Assembly (NCBI RefSeq): GCF_022489065.1
Contig: NZ_JAKVTW010000001.1
Location: 434,001-498,000 of the forward strand
DNA: 64,000 nucleotides
Origin: Vreelandella neptunia
GTDB lineage: Bacteria > Pseudomonadota > Gammaproteobacteria > Pseudomonadales > Halomonadaceae
Direction: 5' to 3'
A program made the translations under genes and the position numbers. Below are positions 1 to 8,936 of this stretch, piece by piece (within the stretch, counting starts at the first letter, position 1; each line of letters opens with the position of its first letter). Under the pieces are notes generated by a model, which saw nothing but the letters and a program-made list of their open reading frames with translations, was not told the DNA's origin and did no database searches.

Positions 1-657
1 GTACCTTACGCTTTTCGTGACTCAGAGCATGTCCATGCGGCAGTTAACGGCGAAATCGGTGCTGAAATTGAAGCACAAATCACTGAGCGCACTAACCTGG
101 TGCCCTTGGCGTGGTTTGAACGCGGGCCACGTGAGCTGACCTCCAATCGGCCTATTCGCACGCCTGATGAGCTGGATGGGTTGCGTCTGCGCGTTCCGAA
201 CGTGCCGCTGTTCGTTGATACATGGCAGACAATGGGGGCGCGTCCAACCCCAATGGCGTTTAGCGAAGTGTTTACCGCGCTTCAGCAGAACACCCTGGAA
301 GGCCAGGAAAACCCGCTTAGTCTGATCGAAAGCGCCAGCTTCAATGAGGTCCAGGACTACGTCAACATGACCGGCCATGTGCGCAGCTGGATCTATGTGG
401 TGATTGGCCGTAACCAGCTGGAAAGTATGCCGGATGAGCTCCAGCAAGTGGTGCGAGAAGCCGCTCAAACGATGCAGGAATACCAGGCCGAGCTTTTCAT
501 TGAGGATCAAGAACGTCTTGAGCAAGCACTCCAAGAGCGTGGCATGGAGTTCGTGGAAGTCGACGTTGATGCGTTCGCAGAGAAAGCCCGCCCCGCCGTG
601 CTTGAGGCCTTAACCGAAGAGCAGCGCGAACTCTTTGACGCTATCCAAGACTTGTAA
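1..657 (+). CDS. dctP: TRAP transporter substrate-binding protein DctP (C-terminal part)
   Basis: The reading frame is open from the first base of the window, so the N-terminus and signal peptide are missing; about 218 codons remain. The visible part has the DctP-family core: a stretch reading LRLRVPNVPLF, followed by a segment resembling FSEVFTALQQNTLEGQENP, where the family arginine and ligand-contacting residues lie. DctP is the periplasmic high-affinity receptor that hands an organic acid to the DctQM membrane unit. The genes dctQ and dctM follow, then uxuB and uxuA, so a hexuronate or related sugar acid is the likely ligand. That assignment rests on context only. A stem-loop lies between this gene and dctQ. 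Confidence 0.9.
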   Translation, partial: VPYAFRDSEHVHAAVNGEIGAEIEAQITERTNLVPLAWFERGPRELTSNRPIRTPDELDGLRLRVPNVPLFVDTWQTMGARPTPMAFSEVFTALQQNTLEGQENPLSLIESASFNEVQDYVNMTGHVRSWIYVVIGRNQLESMPDELQQVVREAAQTMQEYQAELFIEDQERLEQALQERGMEFVEVDVDAFAEKARPAVLEALTEEQRELFDAIQDL

Positions 658-695
658 GGTCGCAAATAGAGATTTTGTAGTGAATGACTAATGAC

Positions 696-722
696 GCTGG
701 GCTGATAACACGTCAGCTCAGC
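696..722 (+). other. Intercistronic stem-loop between dctP and dctQ
   Basis: Two 10-base arms (GCTGGGCTGA and TCAGCTCAGC, one mismatch) flank a 7-base loop. No T-run follows, so it is not a standard terminator. In operons whose first gene encodes an abundant binding protein, such hairpins often protect the upstream mRNA and lower expression of the membrane genes. That role is inferred here. Confidence 0.45.
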
Positions 723-760
723 TTCTACTGCAATAGCGGCTTGCCCGTGAGGATACGGTT

Positions 761-1339
761 ATGAACTCGGATCACAAAACGCTTGAGCACGAAGCGTTAG
801 AGAGTCTGGATCCAATGGCGACAGTGCCTAAGCTATCGGGGCCTATTGGGCGCGTGATTGGATGGGTGGATACATGTTTTCTAACCGTGGCCGTCGTGGC
901 ACTTGTCGCGATTGCCGCCACGGTACTGCTGCAAATTAGTTCAAGGCTATTTTTGCCGTTCTCAATAGCCTGGACCGAGGAGCTCTCGCGCTATCTGTTT
1001 ATTTATATGGTGGCGCTATCCGCTGGCGTGGTACTGCGCCAGAACCGAAACATCAGCGTTGAGCTTTTTCATCACCTGCTGGGGCCGCGTATGCAGGCAG
1101 CTTTTCAAGTGCTGATTTGCGCGCTGATTGGCCTGTTTGCCTTTCTAGTGCTGCCTTACGCTTGGCAGTATGCACAAAACGGCGCTTGGCAGACCTCACC
1201 AACGCTTCACGTTCCCATGCTTTATATCTTTTTCTCAACGGTAGTCACCTTTGCGCTACTCCTGGTCTACAGCTTGCTAGGGTGCCTTGAAGGAATTATC
1301 GCAATGTGTCGCTCCTCTGCCACCCATCAGGAGTCGTAA
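761..1339 (+). CDS. dctQ: TRAP transporter small permease DctQ
   Basis: This 192-residue protein has four hydrophobic segments after a roughly 40-residue polar N-terminus, the usual DctQ layout. The family signature around the third quarter is visible as WTEELSRYLFIYMVALSAGV, with the conserved Glu pair before Arg-Tyr. DctQ is the inner-membrane scaffold that works with DctM to import the ligand delivered by DctP, driven by the sodium gradient. The ATG at 761 has a GAGGA ribosome site about 8 bases upstream. dctM begins 2 bases after the stop codon, so the two are translated together. Confidence 0.92.
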   Translation: MNSDHKTLEHEALESLDPMATVPKLSGPIGRVIGWVDTCFLTVAVVALVAIAATVLLQISSRLFLPFSIAWTEELSRYLFIYMVALSAGVVLRQNRNISVELFHHLLGPRMQAAFQVLICALIGLFAFLVLPYAWQYAQNGAWQTSPTLHVPMLYIFFSTVVTFALLLVYSLLGCLEGIIAMCRSSATHQES

Positions 1340-1341
1340 GC

Positions 1342-2622
1342 ATGGAAGTCATTATCCTTTTTGGTGTTTTTTTAATACTGCTCACGGTGGGGATGCCCAT
1401 TGCGTTTGCATTGGGGTTAGCCTCGCTCTCTTACCTGCTGCTTGAGGGCATTTCATTAACGATTGTGCCGCAGCGTATGTATGCTGGCATCGATACCTTT
1501 GTGCTGCTATGCATCCCCGGCTTTGTGCTGGCTGGCAACTTGATGAATGTCGGCAACATCACTGAGCATATCGTTCGTTTCTCCAACGCTTTGTTAGGCC
1601 ATATTCGAGGCGGGCTTGGCCTGGCTAACGTGGCGGGCTCGATGATTTTTGGCGGTATCTCCGGCACGGCGGTTGCCGATTCAGCCAGCATTGGGTCGGT
1701 GATGATCCCCGGTATGGCGCGCTCAGGTTATGACAAACCGTTTGCTGCTGCGGTCACCGCCGCCTCATCAACCGTCGGGCCGATTATACCGCCTAGCGTG
1801 CCGATGATCATTGCCGGTTCACTTAGCGGTATTTCGGTCGGGCGTATGTTCCTGGCAGGTGCGATTCCTGGCCTGTTGATGGGACTCGCCATGATGGTCA
1901 CGGTCTATATCCTGGCCGTTCGACGTGGGTATCCAAAAGAGAAGCGCGTACCTTTTCTGCAGCTACTCCGTGAAGCGAAAACGGCCTTCTGGGCCCTGCT
2001 GATGACCGTGATTATTCTCTACGGCATTATTGGCGGTTTTTTTACTCCCACAGAAGCCTCTATTGTGGCTTGCCTCTACGCCTTGGTCGTCGGCATGTAT
2101 GTCTATAAGGGGTTGTCGTGGAAAAAGCTCCCGGCCATTTTGTCTGACACCGTATTAACCTCCTCAGCACTGCTGCTGATGGTGGGGTTAGCCAACCTGT
2201 TTGGTTGGATACTCACCAGCGAACAGATTCCCCAGATGATCGCTGCGCTTATTCTTTCTATTAGCGATAACCCACTAATTGTTCTACTCATCCTTAACTT
2301 GATTCTGCTATTTGTTGGCGCTTTTATGGAGACCATTGCCGCGTTGATTATTCTTTTCCCGGCCTTGGTGGGGGTAGCCACTGGCGTGGGTGTCGATCCG
2401 GTTCACTTTGCGGTAATCGCGGTGTTGAACCTGATGATTGGTTTAACCACACCGCCGGTAGGGGTATGCCTGTTTGTGGTGGCCGGCATTGGCAAAATTC
2501 CGATGTTGACCGTTGCCAGAGCCATCGTGCCCTTTTTGCTCTGCAACTTAGCTGTGCTGCTGTTGGTGACATATGTCCCCGCGATTTCGCTTTGGTTGCC
2601 TAACTTGCTGATGGGAGAGTAG
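1342..2622 (+). CDS. dctM: TRAP transporter large permease DctM
   Basis: The 426-residue protein is almost entirely hydrophobic and matches the large TRAP permease (about 12 membrane segments). Visible family marks are FGGISGTAVADSASIGSVMI near residues 100-120 and the glycine-proline-rich stretch STVGPIIPPSVPMI. It forms the sodium-coupled transport channel together with DctQ. I chose the ATG at 1342 because GGAG lies about 10 bases upstream and the protein then starts at the first membrane helix; an in-frame ATG at 1306 would overlap dctQ by 34 bases and adds an unhelpful extension. The stop codon abuts uxuB. Confidence 0.92.
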   Translation: MEVIILFGVFLILLTVGMPIAFALGLASLSYLLLEGISLTIVPQRMYAGIDTFVLLCIPGFVLAGNLMNVGNITEHIVRFSNALLGHIRGGLGLANVAGSMIFGGISGTAVADSASIGSVMIPGMARSGYDKPFAAAVTAASSTVGPIIPPSVPMIIAGSLSGISVGRMFLAGAIPGLLMGLAMMVTVYILAVRRGYPKEKRVPFLQLLREAKTAFWALLMTVIILYGIIGGFFTPTEASIVACLYALVVGMYVYKGLSWKKLPAILSDTVLTSSALLLMVGLANLFGWILTSEQIPQMIAALILSISDNPLIVLLILNLILLFVGAFMETIAALIILFPALVGVATGVGVDPVHFAVIAVLNLMIGLTTPPVGVCLFVVAGIGKIPMLTVARAIVPFLLCNLAVLLLVTYVPAISLWLPNLLMGE

Positions 2623-2627
2623 TGACT

Positions 2628-4100
2628 ATGGACCAGCAACGTATTGACGCCATGCCTAAAAGCGGCCAGATCGGGTTTGTCCATTTAGGCTTAGGCGCTT
2701 TTCACCGCGCCCATCAGGCCGTTTATTTAGAGCGCTATCGTCAGCGCAGTGGCGATACTGCCTGGGGAATATGCAGTGCTAACCTTCGCTCTAGCATAGG
2801 TTTAGTCGACGGATTGAGCGCCGCTGGGCATCACTATCATGTAGCTGAGTATGTGGACAGCGAAAGCATCACGCTGCGTGAAATTGGTGTGATTGAGCAT
2901 GCGCTCTTCTCTGGCCGTGATGGAGTCGGTAGCTGGGGCCGCGACCGTGAGGCGCTGCTGGCGCGAATGGCCTCTGCGGATACCCGTATCGTTACTTTGA
3001 CGGTGACTGAGAAGGGCTACTTTCTAAACCCTGCCAGCGGTGAGCTAAGAGTCGATGACTCGATGATCATTGGCGATATAGCTTCTCCACAGCAACCACG
3101 TACGGCTCCAGGACTGTTAGTGGAAGCATTGGCTCGGCGGCACGAAGCAGGCATTGCCCCCTTTACGGTGCTCTCCTGCGACAACATGCCGGATAACGGT
3201 AAGCGCACACGCCAAGCGGTGGTGCAACTGGCGAAGCAGCGAGATGCTGAATTGGCCAGTTGGATAGCCAATAAGGTGGCATTTCCCTGCAGCATGGTGG
3301 ATCGCATTGTGCCTGCCATGACCGACGTAGATTTCGAACGATTGGCGGCGCTGGGGGTTAATGATCCCAATGCGGTGGTGTGCGAGGCTTTCTCTCAGTG
3401 GGTGGTGGAAGATAACTTCTCTATGGGGCGCCCAAGTTGGGAAGCGGAGGGCGTTGAGATGGTTGCCGATGTAGCGCCGTTTGAAACCATGAAGCTGCGT
3501 ATGCTCAACGGTAGCCACTCTCTGCTTGCCTATCTGGGCGCGATTGCAGGTATCGAAACAGTTTATGACGGTGTCAATCACACCAAGCTTCGCGCTCTAT
3601 TGCGCCGCTATATGCTTGAAGAGGCGGCGCCTACGCTTGAAATGCCGAAAGGCATCGACTTAGACGCTTACGCTGACTCGCTGCTGGCACGTTTTGCCAA
3701 TGACAGCCTGCGCCATCGCCTGCAGCAAATTGCCATGGATGGCAGCCAAAAACTTCCGCAGCGCTGGCTCTCCGGCACGCTGGAACGTAGCGCCGCAGGG
3801 CAATTATCTCCCTGTGTAGCGTTGGGAGTGGCTGCCTGGATTCGCTACACACTAGGCGAAGATCTATCGGGAAATCGCTACACAGTTGATGATCCGCTAG
3901 CCAAGCGCTTTGCTGATTTACACCACACCCAGGGCGCCGATGCCAGTGCGTTGGTTGCCGCCTTTTTAGCCATGGACGATGTGGTGCCTAGCGCATTGGC
4001 GGCGGATAACGCATTTGCTCAGTCCGTAATAACGGCGTATCTAACGCTGACTCAAGACGGATTGGATGGGGCGCTCGCGGCGCTTGAGCGCAACGAATAA
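2628..4100 (+). CDS. uxuB: Mannitol dehydrogenase-family oxidoreductase, probable D-mannonate oxidoreductase (fructuronate reductase)
   Basis: This 490-residue protein belongs to the long-chain polyol dehydrogenase family (E. coli UxuB is 486). The N-terminal nucleotide-binding part begins GFVHLGLGAFHRAHQAVY. The catalytic signature KLRMLNGSHSLLAYLG lies near residue 290, with the conserved Lys, Asn and His. The family also includes mannitol, altronate and arabinitol dehydrogenases. The adjacent uxuA favours reduction of D-fructuronate to D-mannonate in glucuronate breakdown. The ATG at 2628 has GGGAGA about 9 bases upstream; a GTG at 2622 overlapping the dctM stop is possible. Confidence 0.85.
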   Translation: MDQQRIDAMPKSGQIGFVHLGLGAFHRAHQAVYLERYRQRSGDTAWGICSANLRSSIGLVDGLSAAGHHYHVAEYVDSESITLREIGVIEHALFSGRDGVGSWGRDREALLARMASADTRIVTLTVTEKGYFLNPASGELRVDDSMIIGDIASPQQPRTAPGLLVEALARRHEAGIAPFTVLSCDNMPDNGKRTRQAVVQLAKQRDAELASWIANKVAFPCSMVDRIVPAMTDVDFERLAALGVNDPNAVVCEAFSQWVVEDNFSMGRPSWEAEGVEMVADVAPFETMKLRMLNGSHSLLAYLGAIAGIETVYDGVNHTKLRALLRRYMLEEAAPTLEMPKGIDLDAYADSLLARFANDSLRHRLQQIAMDGSQKLPQRWLSGTLERSAAGQLSPCVALGVAAWIRYTLGEDLSGNRYTVDDPLAKRFADLHHTQGADASALVAAFLAMDDVVPSALAADNAFAQSVITAYLTLTQDGLDGALAALERNE

Positions 4101-4112
4101 AAGGAGTTCACC

Positions 4113-5291
4113 ATGGAGCATACCTGGCGCTGGTTTGGCCCTAACGATGCTATTCGGCTGGAAGAGATTCGTCAGACAGGCGCCACCGGCATCGTTACGG
4201 CCCTGCATGAGGTGCCCAATGATCAGGTTTGGTCGGTTGAGGCGATCCGTGAACGTCAGCAGATGATCGAAGCCGCTGGCCTGAGATGGTCGGTGGTAGA
4301 GAGCGTGCCGGTACATGAGTCGATCAAAAAAGGCCTGCCCGAGCGGGATGCGCTGATCGCCACCTATTGCCAGACACTGCGTCATTTGGCGACCTGTGGT
4401 ATCGACACCGTTTGCTACAACTTTATGCCGGTGCTGGACTGGACGCGTACGGACCTAACGTATGCGCTGCCGGATGGCGCCTTGGCGCTACGCTTTGACC
4501 AAACCGCGTTCGCCGCGTTTGATCTTTACCTTCTCAAGAGGCCCGCGGCAGAGACTGAGTACAGCGCCAAGGAGCAAGCACAAGCACGTCACTATCTTGA
4601 GAGGTTAGATAGCGCTGGTCGTGACAAGCTGGTCAATACGCTAATTGCAGGGCTGCCAGGGGCAGAAGAGCACTACACCCTTGAACAGTTTCGCGCTGTG
4701 TTGGAAGAGTACGCGGAGATTGACGCTGCTAAATTGCGGGAGAACCTAGGCTACTTTCTTCAGGCGGTGATTCCAGTAGCGGAAGAAGTGGGCATTCGTA
4801 TGGCGATTCATCCCGATGACCCGCCAAGACCACTGCTCGGGCTGCCCCGGGTGGTTTCGACCCGCGAAGATGCCCAGTGGATTATTGATCGTGTGCCGAG
4901 CCCCGCCAATGGCTTGACGCTTTGCACGGGCTCTTACGGCGTTCGTGAAGACAATGACTTGGTGGCCATGACCCGCCATTTTGCCCCGCATATTTACTTT
5001 ATCCACCTACGCGCCACGAAGCGTGAAGCGGATACAGTTTCGTTCCACGAGGCGCCGCATTTAGCGGGTGATGTAGATATGGTGGGTGTGATTCGCGCGT
5101 TGGTAGAGGAGGAGCGTCGCCGGGAACGCGAGGGCGGGGCGCGTTTGCCGCTACGTCCTGATCACGGTCATCAACTGCTTGATGATCAACAGCGCAATAC
5201 GGCGCCCGGTTACCCGCTCTACGGGCGCCTGCGCGGTTTGGCTGAATTGCGCGGTGTGGAGCTTGCGGTGAGGCAGTTAACGGCGAGATAA
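4113..5291 (+). CDS. uxuA: Mannonate dehydratase
   Basis: The 392-residue protein is close to the E. coli UxuA length (394). It opens with the typical [20 protein letters not shown] and carries family segments [20 protein letters not shown] and [20 protein letters not shown]; the latter includes metal ligands of this TIM-barrel enzyme. The C-terminus has [11 protein letters not shown], another ligand region. UxuA dehydrates D-mannonate to 2-keto-3-deoxygluconate, the product expected after UxuB. AAGGAG lies just upstream of the ATG. It is the last gene of the dctPQM-uxuBA operon and is followed by a terminator. Confidence 0.95.
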   Translation: MEHTWRWFGPNDAIRLEEIRQTGATGIVTALHEVPNDQVWSVEAIRERQQMIEAAGLRWSVVESVPVHESIKKGLPERDALIATYCQTLRHLATCGIDTVCYNFMPVLDWTRTDLTYALPDGALALRFDQTAFAAFDLYLLKRPAAETEYSAKEQAQARHYLERLDSAGRDKLVNTLIAGLPGAEEHYTLEQFRAVLEEYAEIDAAKLRENLGYFLQAVIPVAEEVGIRMAIHPDDPPRPLLGLPRVVSTREDAQWIIDRVPSPANGLTLCTGSYGVREDNDLVAMTRHFAPHIYFIHLRATKREADTVSFHEAPHLAGDVDMVGVIRALVEEERRREREGGARLPLRPDHGHQLLDDQQRNTAPGYPLYGRLRGLAELRGVELAVRQLTAR

Positions 5292-5303
5292 CCTATCAAG
5301 CCA

Positions 5304-5345
5304 TTGCTCTTCAAAAACTGCTCTTCAAAAATTGTTCTTCAAATT
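5304..5345 (+). repeat. Three tandem 14-bp repeats after uxuA
   Basis: Three copies in exact 14-base register start at 5304, 5318 and 5332: TTGCTCTTCAAAAA, CTGCTCTTCAAAAA and TTGTTCTTCAAATT. They sit between the uxuA stop codon and its terminator, in the 3' untranslated region. No function is apparent. Confidence 0.7.
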
Positions 5346-5347
5346 AG

Positions 5348-5383
5348 AAAAGCCCCACTGATTTAATCAGCGGGGCTTTTTTT
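5348..5383 (+). terminator. Rho-independent terminator of the uxuBA operon
   Basis: The stem is AGCCCC-A-CTGAT with loop TTA and ATCAG-C-GGGGCT, followed by seven T residues. An A-run on the other side lets it also serve the minus-strand symporter gene that ends at 5403. Confidence 0.9.
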
Positions 5384-5402
5384 GCGAAGTAATGGCTAAC
5401 GA

Positions 5403-6902
5403 TTAGCGCGGTGCAGAGGACGCTTCGGCACTGGTCAGTGTCGGTTCTGGTACTTGCTCCATACGCTTGCGCTCTTGGTCAAGAATATCTAATGCCTGCT
5501 CATTGGTAACCCGTGAAGCGGGCGTGACTAAACTCACCACCACACCCGCGAGCAGTGCTACCAGTACCGCGGGAATGCTTGGGTTGCCCCAGAAGGCTGT
5601 CCAATCGCTATTGGCGATAATCGTTAAAGAGGTCACTGAGGCACAAATAAGCGTTGCGATAGCGCCCTGCCAGTTGTAGCGGGGCCAGAAGCGACCGAGC
5701 ATGGCACTCACAAACAGCCCTGACAGGATTGTCGAGATCATACGGGTGATGTAAGTGATCACGTTATCCGAAGCCAGTGCGAACAGCAGCGCCAAGCCAA
5801 TGGTTGCCACTAGGGCAATACGCGAGAAGCGTACTACATTGCGTGCTGACGGCGTGCGGCCCGTTGCCAGCACATACAAGTCGCGGATCAGGGTAGAAAC
5901 ACCGGCAATCGCATCGGAGCTTGCGCTGGACATCGTCGCGGAGAGGCCCGCAACCAACAGTAGCAGACCCAACCCTAGCGGCATGATTTCAGTAGCTAGA
6001 AAAGGGAAGGCGTAGTTGCTGTTTTCAAGCCCAGGGTTCAGCGCGTGGGTGGCCATACCGATAATGGCGGGAATGATTGAGAAGCCTAGGTAAAGAACGC
6101 CGGTGATTAAAAACGAACGGCGGACTGACTTAACTGATTCGCCAGAGTAAATTCGTTGGCGGAAAGAGGGGGTTGCCAGTACGCCTATGGCAATAACCGC
6201 CGCGAGCGATAGCGCTGGCAGTGCACCAATTTGACCGATACCTAGGAAGCTAGTGGCGCCCGCATCCATACCTGCGGTCAAGCCCGAGAATCCGTCCACT
6301 TCCACCAGCGCCAAAATGGCCATCAAAATAAAGCCTGCGAACAGCACGACGGCTTGAATGGTGTCGGTCCAGATAACCGCGAAGTAACCCCCTACAACAC
6401 AGTAAATGCCAAAGCCTAACGCCACCAAAATGCGTGCAGTGGTTAGATCAATACCCGCCATCCAGGAGAGGTAGAGGCCGCCGCCAAGAATATGTGCGCC
6501 CAGCCAGCCGATGCAGGCGATGTAGATCAGCAGCGCGACCACATTGCGTACCAGTCGGTTCGCGCCGACGTAGTAGGCGAGTTCTTCACTCATGGTCATA
6601 AAGCGCAGCTTACGTACTGAGGAGAAGCAGACGGCAAGTAACAACACCCCAACCGCGCCCCCGATACCGTACAAAGCGCCTGCCCAACCATTTGCATATC
6701 CAAACCCGACGGCACCCATGCTGGAACCGGTGCCTACCATCGTCGCCACAGTAGTGCCTACGGTGAGAAAGAGTGGAACGCTGCGCCCGCCGAGTAGAAA
6801 GTCATCTCCGTTGCCGCGTTTATGCCTGGAAACCCACCATCCAAACACGATCATGGCGACAATATAGAGCACGAAGGTGACGAGGAATATTTGACTGTTC
6901 AT
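5403..6902 (-). CDS. Sodium:solute symporter family (SSS) transporter
   Basis: This 499-residue protein has the many-helix pattern of the SSS family. It includes the N-terminal DDFLLGGRSVPLFLTVGTT segment and the motif GLSATMSSASSDAIAGVSTL, in which the sodium-site serines usually lie. It would import a small organic solute with sodium. The substrate cannot be read from the sequence. It lies downstream of ridA and an N-acyl-D-amino-acid deacylase on the same strand, so a D-amino acid or an acylated derivative is a reasonable guess. The ATG has AGAGG upstream. A 156-base gap with a hairpin separates it from ridA, so it may have its own promoter. Confidence 0.85.
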   Translation of the reverse strand: MNSQIFLVTFVLYIVAMIVFGWWVSRHKRGNGDDFLLGGRSVPLFLTVGTTVATMVGTGSSMGAVGFGYANGWAGALYGIGGAVGVLLLAVCFSSVRKLRFMTMSEELAYYVGANRLVRNVVALLIYIACIGWLGAHILGGGLYLSWMAGIDLTTARILVALGFGIYCVVGGYFAVIWTDTIQAVVLFAGFILMAILALVEVDGFSGLTAGMDAGATSFLGIGQIGALPALSLAAVIAIGVLATPSFRQRIYSGESVKSVRRSFLITGVLYLGFSIIPAIIGMATHALNPGLENSNYAFPFLATEIMPLGLGLLLLVAGLSATMSSASSDAIAGVSTLIRDLYVLATGRTPSARNVVRFSRIALVATIGLALLFALASDNVITYITRMISTILSGLFVSAMLGRFWPRYNWQGAIATLICASVTSLTIIANSDWTAFWGNPSIPAVLVALLAGVVVSLVTPASRVTNEQALDILDQERKRMEQVPEPTLTSAEASSAPR

Positions 6903-7004
6903 GTTAACCTCTTGTCGTTGTTTATCCGGCCGTTGCCGCGGCTGGAATTAGGCAATGGAAGCGATTGCCGCGAGGCTTTTTTATCCTAATCGCGCGGTAA
7001 TCTG

Positions 7005-7039
7005 GCGCTGCGCCCTTGCCGGGGCGCGGCGCTTTTTTT
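7005..7039 (+). terminator. Plus-strand terminator-shaped hairpin between two minus-strand genes
   Basis: The arms GCGCTGCGCCC (7005-7015) and GGGCGCGGCGC (7022-7032) pair over 11 positions with one G-T wobble, a 6-base loop, then seven T residues. This is a textbook intrinsic terminator on the plus strand. However, the flanking genes are both on the minus strand, where the same hairpin has no U-run. Confidence 0.6.
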
Positions 7040-7058
7040 GGTACTTAAAATTGGCTGT

Positions 7059-7451
7059 TTAAGCGCGATCAGCGCGGAAACACTTCACGTCAACTTCTAC
7101 TTTACAATCCACCACCAGGTCTTGAACGCTACAGATACGCGCCGGTGGGTTGTCGCCAAAAATCTCCTTGAACACCTTATTGAACGAGGTGAAGTAACGC
7201 GCGTCGGTCAGCACGGTGGTGACGTGTACCACGTCCTGAACGCCATAACCGGCTTCTTGCATAATGGCCAAGCAGTTGTCGAAGGCGAGTCGGGTCTGCT
7301 CGACAATGCCGCCTTCCACCACTTCGCCATCGGTCATGGGTGTTTGGCCGGAAACGTACAGCCAGCCACCGGCTTCAACAGCACGTGCAAAGGGAAGTTT
7401 TTGGCCGCCAGTACCTACGCCGCCTTCTGTACCGTATCGAGTAATACTCAT
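7059..7451 (-). CDS. RidA family protein (reactive enamine/imine deaminase)
   Basis: The 130-residue protein has the YjgF/RidA fold length. It shows YVSGQTPM in the first third and NPPARICSVQDL near residue 105, whose arginine is the residue used by RidA to hydrolyse 2-aminoacrylate-like imines. Its start overlaps the stop of the upstream deacylase by 4 bases (ATGA), so the two are translationally coupled. Imines arise when D-amino acids such as D-serine are deaminated, which fits the neighbouring deacylase and the DSD1-type lyase. It is probably a specialised RidA subgroup member rather than the housekeeping copy. Confidence 0.88.
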   Translation of the reverse strand: MSITRYGTEGGVGTGGQKLPFARAVEAGGWLYVSGQTPMTDGEVVEGGIVEQTRLAFDNCLAIMQEAGYGVQDVVHVTTVLTDARYFTSFNKVFKEIFGDNPPARICSVQDLVVDCKVEVDVKCFRADRA

Positions 7452-8935
7452 GGGGTTTGCTCCTGATTGGATGGGAAGGGTGTAATGGTTTGAGAAATGC
7501 GTGCTGTTCTGCGTAGCATTCGGCCCGAGCGCTGGTCTGCAATTGTGCCCTGGTGATAGGCGATCTTGCCGTTCACCACCACCAGATCGATGCCTTTAGC
7601 GGCCGCGATGGGGGTTTCGTAATTGGCGGTATCTTCCAGCACCGCGAGATCAAACAGGGTGAGGTCTGCATAGGCGCCAATACGAATCTCACCGCGATCC
7701 GTTAAGCCAAAATTGGCCGCCGAGAGGCTGGTCATCTTGCGCACCGCTTCGGCCAGTGGCATTAGCTTTAAATCGCGACTGTAGTGAGCCAGTACGCGGG
7801 GGAATGCTCCCCAGAGGCGCGGGTGTGGATGAGGATCATTCGGTAAACCATCGGACCCCACCATGGAGAGCGGATGTGCTAATACCTGCTGCATATCCGC
7901 TTCACTCATATTGTGGTAAACCGCCCCCGCTGGCTGTAGCTTCCGCGCGGCGTCTAGCAGTGGCACATTCCACTCAGCGGCGATCTCTTTTAGTGGGCGA
8001 CGCGCCTGCTCTGGGTGAGGGGTCGACCAGGTAATCGTTATCTCAATCTCGTCTGTGACTTGACCTAAGTCGAGGGTAGAAGAGCCCGCCGTGTAGGGGT
8101 AGCAATCGCAGTGGGCATGCTGATGCTGAGCCGCAGTCGCTAATTTGTTTAGCGCCTTGCCCGCGCCGCCCCAATTGCCCGCACCCGCGCATTTAAGATG
8201 CGAAATCACTAGCGGTACTTGCCCATCCCGAGCGGTGGCAAACGCTTCGTCCATAGCCTCCAGCAGGCCAGCAAACTCATCCCGCAGGTGGGTGGTATAG
8301 ACTCCGCCTGATTTTCCTACCGCCGCCACCAGAGGGGCCATTTCAGTGGTCGGTGCACTTATCGCATTACGGTAGGCAAGCCCTGAGCTCAGCCCCAGTG
8401 CGCCTTCCTCAAGCGCTTGGCGTAACAGGACTTCCATTTTGGCGACTTCTTCTTGAGAAGCGGGGCGGGCAAAGCTATCCATTACCTGGCTGCGCAGGCT
8501 GGTATGCCCTACTAAGGCGGCGACATTAATGCTTGGTTGGGCGGCTTCTACCGCGTTGGCGTAGGCAGCGAAGCTTGGGTAGCGGAAGTCTTCTACGTTA
8601 CCCAATAGATTCATTGGGTCAGGGACATCGCTTGTGAGTGTGACCGGGCTTGCGCTGATGCCGCAGTTGCCTACGACGACGGTGGTTACCCCTTGGGTCA
8701 GCTTCGGCAGCATCTCGGGGGCACGAATCACATTGGTATCGTCGTGGGTGTGAACATCGATAAAGCCTGGGGCTAAATAGCGCTCTTCGGCATCGATGAT
8801 CGTCGTAGCAGTGGCATAGGGCATGTTGCCAATGGCACAGATACGCTCACCTTGGATAGCCACATCGGCACGGAAATGAGCAGCGCCTGAACCATCCAGC
8901 ACATTGGCGTTACGAATTAATAGGTCGTAAACCAT
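7448..8935 (-). CDS. N-acyl-D-amino-acid deacylase (D-aminoacylase, amidohydrolase superfamily)
   Basis: The 495-residue protein is a metal-dependent amidohydrolase. It begins with the short beta-sandwich (DLLIRNANVLDGSG), then the metal motif GFIDVHTHDD near residue 60. The D-aminoacylase mark VVVGNCGIS follows near residue 95, with the metal-bridging cysteine. Later come YTTHLRDE and SHLKCAG with further ligand histidines, and a catalytic Asp in MVGSDGLPND. It cleaves N-acyl-D-amino acids to D-amino acid and carboxylate. AGGAGA precedes the ATG; only one base separates it from the RpiR gene upstream, and it overlaps ridA by 4 bases. Substrate range is not visible. Confidence 0.9.
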   Translation of the reverse strand: MVYDLLIRNANVLDGSGAAHFRADVAIQGERICAIGNMPYATATTIIDAEERYLAPGFIDVHTHDDTNVIRAPEMLPKLTQGVTTVVVGNCGISASPVTLTSDVPDPMNLLGNVEDFRYPSFAAYANAVEAAQPSINVAALVGHTSLRSQVMDSFARPASQEEVAKMEVLLRQALEEGALGLSSGLAYRNAISAPTTEMAPLVAAVGKSGGVYTTHLRDEFAGLLEAMDEAFATARDGQVPLVISHLKCAGAGNWGGAGKALNKLATAAQHQHAHCDCYPYTAGSSTLDLGQVTDEIEITITWSTPHPEQARRPLKEIAAEWNVPLLDAARKLQPAGAVYHNMSEADMQQVLAHPLSMVGSDGLPNDPHPHPRLWGAFPRVLAHYSRDLKLMPLAEAVRKMTSLSAANFGLTDRGEIRIGAYADLTLFDLAVLEDTANYETPIAAAKGIDLVVVNGKIAYHQGTIADQRSGRMLRRTARISQTITPFPSNQEQTP

Positions 8936-8936
8936 C

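Noticed and set aside
5304-5345. Short repeats as a CRISPR array
   Set aside because: The units are directly adjacent with no spacers and are only 14 bases; the 15-base array at 36366-36410 is rejected for the same reason.
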